This document shows positions 61,681 through 64,000 of a stretch of DNA of 64,000 nucleotides, piece after piece. The DNA lies in contig BQJR01000002.1 in NCBI GenBank assembly GCA_021604805.1, positions 1,014,665-1,078,664 of the forward strand, read 5' to 3'. Source of the DNA: Planctomycetota bacterium (GTDB lineage Bacteria; Planctomycetota; B15-G4). Under the pieces are notes generated by a model. That model was given only the letters and a program-made list of their open reading frames with translations. It was not told where the DNA came from and did no database searches. Every line of letters starts with the position of its first letter. Within the stretch, counting starts at the first letter, position 1. Both the position numbers and the translations under genes were made by a program.

Positions 61681-62175
61681 ATGTCGCGTCGCGCTCAAGC
61701 CGGCTTCACGCTCACGGAGTTGTTGATCGTCGCCACACTCACGTCCTTGCTCAGCATCCTGCTGATGCAGCTCTTCGGGCCGGTGGCGAAGAACACCTCG
61801 AACTTGCGCGCGCAGGCCTTGGCGGTGAGTGAGTTGCGCGCGGGCACGGAAGCCTTGTTGCAAGACCTCGGTGGCGTGGAGCACGCGGAGGTCGCCGACG
61901 GGGCGCTGTTGCTGCAGCGTGAGGAGGCGGTGGCGCGGTTCCGAGGCGCGTGGCGCAACGGCGGAGACGCCGGGATCCTGTACAGCTTCGAGGGGGGCGA
62001 CCTGCGTCGCGCCGATCTCGCGCTGGGCGGCAGCGTGGTCGTGGCGCGCGGACTCAGCGCCTTCGACCTCACCGTTGTCTCGTCGCGCGAGGTCGAGATC
62101 ACGCTCGCAGCCGAGTCAGGCGGTGACACGCCGTCGATCCTGCTGCGCTGGGACGAGTCGGGAGGTGGCCTGTGA
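61681..62175 (+). CDS. Minor pseudopilin, GspJ-like
   Basis: A 164-residue prepilin with leader MSRRAQAG, cleavage before FTLTELLIVATLTSLLSIL and Glu at +5. The domain that follows (SELRAGTEALLQDLGGVEH to the end) is beta-rich, like GspJ. It would join the tip complex with the GspI-like and GspK-like neighbours. The GGAG of the preceding gene end may serve as its ribosome-binding site. It overlaps the following gene as GTGA. Confidence 0.82.
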   Translation: MSRRAQAGFTLTELLIVATLTSLLSILLMQLFGPVAKNTSNLRAQALAVSELRAGTEALLQDLGGVEHAEVADGALLLQREEAVARFRGAWRNGGDAGILYSFEGGDLRRADLALGGSVVVARGLSAFDLTVVSSREVEITLAAESGGDTPSILLRWDESGGGL

Positions 62176-62582
62176 TGTCTGCACACGACATGACCTCTGC
62201 GCGGGGTGCGCGTGCGCGTCCTTCCGAGCAGGGCGCGGCGCTGGTGCTCGTCACCGTGATGGGCTTCCTCGCGTTGGCGATCTTCGTGCGCGCTTGGCGT
62301 GGCACGCACGACGCGATCCGCACCGAGAGCTACGTGGTCGCGCGCGCCCTGCGCGACGAGAGCGTGGGGGAAGCCTTGGCCGCGGGCATCCACTTGCTCG
62401 AGACAGGTCGTCCGCCGAGCGATCCCTACAGCGCGGTGCTCACGGTGTCCGCGACACAAGGCGACGTGGACTGCACGCTCACGTGGACCAGTGCGGGTGA
62501 CCTCGACACCTGGGACGTGAGCGCGCGACTGGCGACCGCGATCGAGTCCTTCAACCTCGAGGAGCTGCCGAGCAGCTTCTGA
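62172..62582 (+). CDS. GspK/PilX-like minor pseudopilin
   Basis: A 136-residue protein. GTG at 62172 and ATG at 62175 are both usable with GGAGG upstream. After a basic leader the sequence EQGAALVLVTVMGFLALAIF forms the N-terminal helix. That is the PilX/GspK type, in which the usual Glu at +5 is missing, as in tip pseudopilins. The remainder is small and lacks the large insertion of classical GspK, so this is a compact form. It closes the pilus cluster. Confidence 0.72.
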   Translation: MMSAHDMTSARGARARPSEQGAALVLVTVMGFLALAIFVRAWRGTHDAIRTESYVVARALRDESVGEALAAGIHLLETGRPPSDPYSAVLTVSATQGDVDCTLTWTSAGDLDTWDVSARLATAIESFNLEELPSSF

Positions 62583-62673
62583 GTGTGCGGCTCGATCGCG
62601 CTCAAGCGTGCGCTCCGGGTGTGTCGATGTGAGTGCGGGTCGATCTGCCTCGCGGGATGTACCGGTGTCACGA

Positions 62674-64000
62674 ATGCGCGCGCCACTCACACGCCTCACG
62701 CTGTGCTTCAGCTTGGTCTGGTTGCTGAACGAGCTGGGCACGAACGTGGTCGCTTACCTCGGGCGCTTCGGCAAGGCCAAGGTGCTGAAGTCACTGACCG
62801 ACGACCTCGGTGCGGTGTACTTCGACATCGGGATGCAGTTGCTCTGGATGCTCGCGTTGACCGGCGTGTTGATCGTGCTGGCGTCCTGGGCATGGTGCGC
62901 GGTCGTGCAGCGCACGTGGCTGGCTCTCCGTGCCGGGCGCACGTTCCCGCGCGGCGCGCTCTGGATCTACGCCGCCGCCACGAGCTTCGCCTTCTTCAAC
63001 CTCTGGTACAGCGCGCACGCCTACTTGTTCCCGTACTCGCGCATGAACGGGTCGCCGCTGTCGGCCTTCTGCGGCTCGGTGCGATGGCTCGACACGCCGA
63101 GCCTGGCGTCGCGCGGCGTGCTGTTGTTCAGCGTGCCCGTGGTGGTGCTCGCTTGCAGCGTGGCGCTGCGACGTTCGCGTGCGTTGCGTCGCGGGGTCTT
63201 CGCGGCCTTGCTGCTCGGCGTCGCGGCCGTGCAGGCCGGCAAGGCCGTGCACCGTGTGGGGCCGTCGCGACCGTTTACCGCCGACGGCAGCGTGGTGCTC
63301 TTGGGCGTCGACTCGCTGCAAGTCAACCGGCTCGCGGCCGGCGGACACCCCACGCCGCGCGCCCCCGCGCTCGACGGCTTCCTCGAGCAAGCTCGCCTCT
63401 TCGACAACGTGTGGACGCCGCTCGCGCGCACGTACCCGAGTTGGATCACGCTGCTCAGCGGTCGTCATCCCGTGAACCACGGCATGCGCTTCAACCTGCT
63501 GCCCGACAGCTTCCTCGACCCGGACAACAGCTACCTGCCGCAGCACTACGCGGCCGCCGGCTACAACACGCTGCACGCCACCGATGAAGTGCGCTTCAGC
63601 ATCTTGCGTCCCGAGTTCGGATTCGACGAGCTGCTGCACCCGCACATGGGCGCCGAAGACTTCCTGATCGGGAGCTTCTTCGACTTCAGCTTGGCCAACC
63701 TCGTGCGCCAGACCCACACCGGCAACGACCTGTACCCCGCGCTGGCGAACAACCGCGCGGCGGTGGCTTACAACCCGAAGCTCTTCGTGCACGAACTCAT
63801 CGAGCGGCTCGACGCCCTCCCGCGCGACGAACCGGCCTTCGTGAACGTGCACTTGTGCGGCAACCACTGGCCCTTCCGCACGTCGGCTCCGTGGGCGCAC
63901 GCTTCCGACGACCCGGTGATGAACTCGATCGCCATGACCGACGCACAGGTCGGTGAGCTGCTCCACTGGATGGACGCCAACGAACTCTCGCCGCGCGCCA
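62674..64000 (+). CDS. Membrane sulfatase-fold protein, 3'-truncated
   Basis: Open from the ATG at 62674 to the window edge (442 codons) with no stop. The first 180 residues hold about five transmembrane helices (LWMLALTGVLIVLASWAWCA, GALWIYAAATSFAFFNLW, GVLLFSVPVVVLACSVAL). Next comes the sulfatase fold: SVVLLGVDSLQVNRLAAGG with the metal aspartate, then WTPLARTYPSWITLLSGRHP. At the nucleophile position there is Thr253 in place of the cysteine or serine of sulfatases. A threonine there is seen in phosphoethanolamine and lipoteichoic acid-type phosphotransferases. So it may transfer a phosphoryl group to an envelope lipid or glycan, but this is inferred. The ribosome-binding site is weak. Confidence 0.85.
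   Translation, partial: MRAPLTRLTLCFSLVWLLNELGTNVVAYLGRFGKAKVLKSLTDDLGAVYFDIGMQLLWMLALTGVLIVLASWAWCAVVQRTWLALRAGRTFPRGALWIYAAATSFAFFNLWYSAHAYLFPYSRMNGSPLSAFCGSVRWLDTPSLASRGVLLFSVPVVVLACSVALRRSRALRRGVFAALLLGVAAVQAGKAVHRVGPSRPFTADGSVVLLGVDSLQVNRLAAGGHPTPRAPALDGFLEQARLFDNVWTPLARTYPSWITLLSGRHPVNHGMRFNLLPDSFLDPDNSYLPQHYAAAGYNTLHATDEVRFSILRPEFGFDELLHPHMGAEDFLIGSFFDFSLANLVRQTHTGNDLYPALANNRAAVAYNPKLFVHELIERLDALPRDEPAFVNVHLCGNHWPFRTSAPWAHASDDPVMNSIAMTDAQVGELLHWMDANELSPRA

Overview
The window is about 64 kb of high-G+C, gene-dense bacterial DNA (sampled housekeeping stretches are near 68% G+C). A type IV pilus/type II secretion operon, a tripartite RND efflux operon, several lipoproteins with lipoboxes and many signal-peptide proteins show a Gram-negative envelope. 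Two sulfatase-fold enzymes, FG-GAP, Asp-box (BNR), choice-of-anchor-I and arylsulfotransferase-like secreted proteins and a Rieske/glutamate-synthase fusion are the kind of repertoire seen in marine Planctomycetota. That placement is an inference; there is no rRNA here to prove it.

Layout. 1-2955: end of a D12-class DNA methyltransferase, then carA and a bacterial deoxyhypusine-synthase-like gene on the minus strand. 3037-8124 (minus): an unusual block with a sigma-factor-like gene, a helical cytoplasmic protein and five tandem paralogous small secreted proteins. Each secreted protein carries a proline-rich box (consensus PPRA) just after its signal peptide, and most end in a shared beta-rich domain. 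The genes are linked by stop/start overlaps, parts of the block have lower G+C, and it contains a recent 99-bp duplication. I recognise no described system here; it is the best candidate for something new. 8400-20703: tsaD, an FG-GAP protein, a 993-residue protein of unknown function, a HupE/UreJ-like membrane protein, a Rieske-GltS fusion, malic enzyme and a choice-of-anchor-I protein. 20913-31917: a carboxypeptidase-regulatory-like protein, split transketolase (C half first), an aminotransferase, a lipoprotein, a sulfatase and a membrane-anchored unknown.

32058-32372: tRNA-Leu(GAG) and initiator tRNA-Met. 32476-44855: MgtC-like protein, AraC-type regulator, amidohydrolase with TPR tail, TPR lipoprotein, two tandem Asp-box repeat proteins, a TIG-domain protein and an arylsulfotransferase-like protein. 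44868-50708 (minus): NodT-type outer-membrane factor, HAE1-type pump and membrane-fusion protein in one overlapping operon, headed by a -35 box and a TetR-style 16-bp palindrome. 51009-51602: DUF5658-like membrane protein. 51861-62582 (plus): major pilin, a PilM-PilN fusion, PilO-like, PilP/GspC-like, ATPase, platform protein, secretin, TPR lipoprotein and four pseudopilins. 62674 to the end: a membrane sulfatase-fold protein cut by the window edge.

Many genes overlap by ATGA/GTGA-type junctions, so translational coupling is common. Long antisense open frames opposite real genes are numerous, an effect of high GC at third positions, and were not annotated. The only stretch over 300 bases without a confident gene is 5808-6123.
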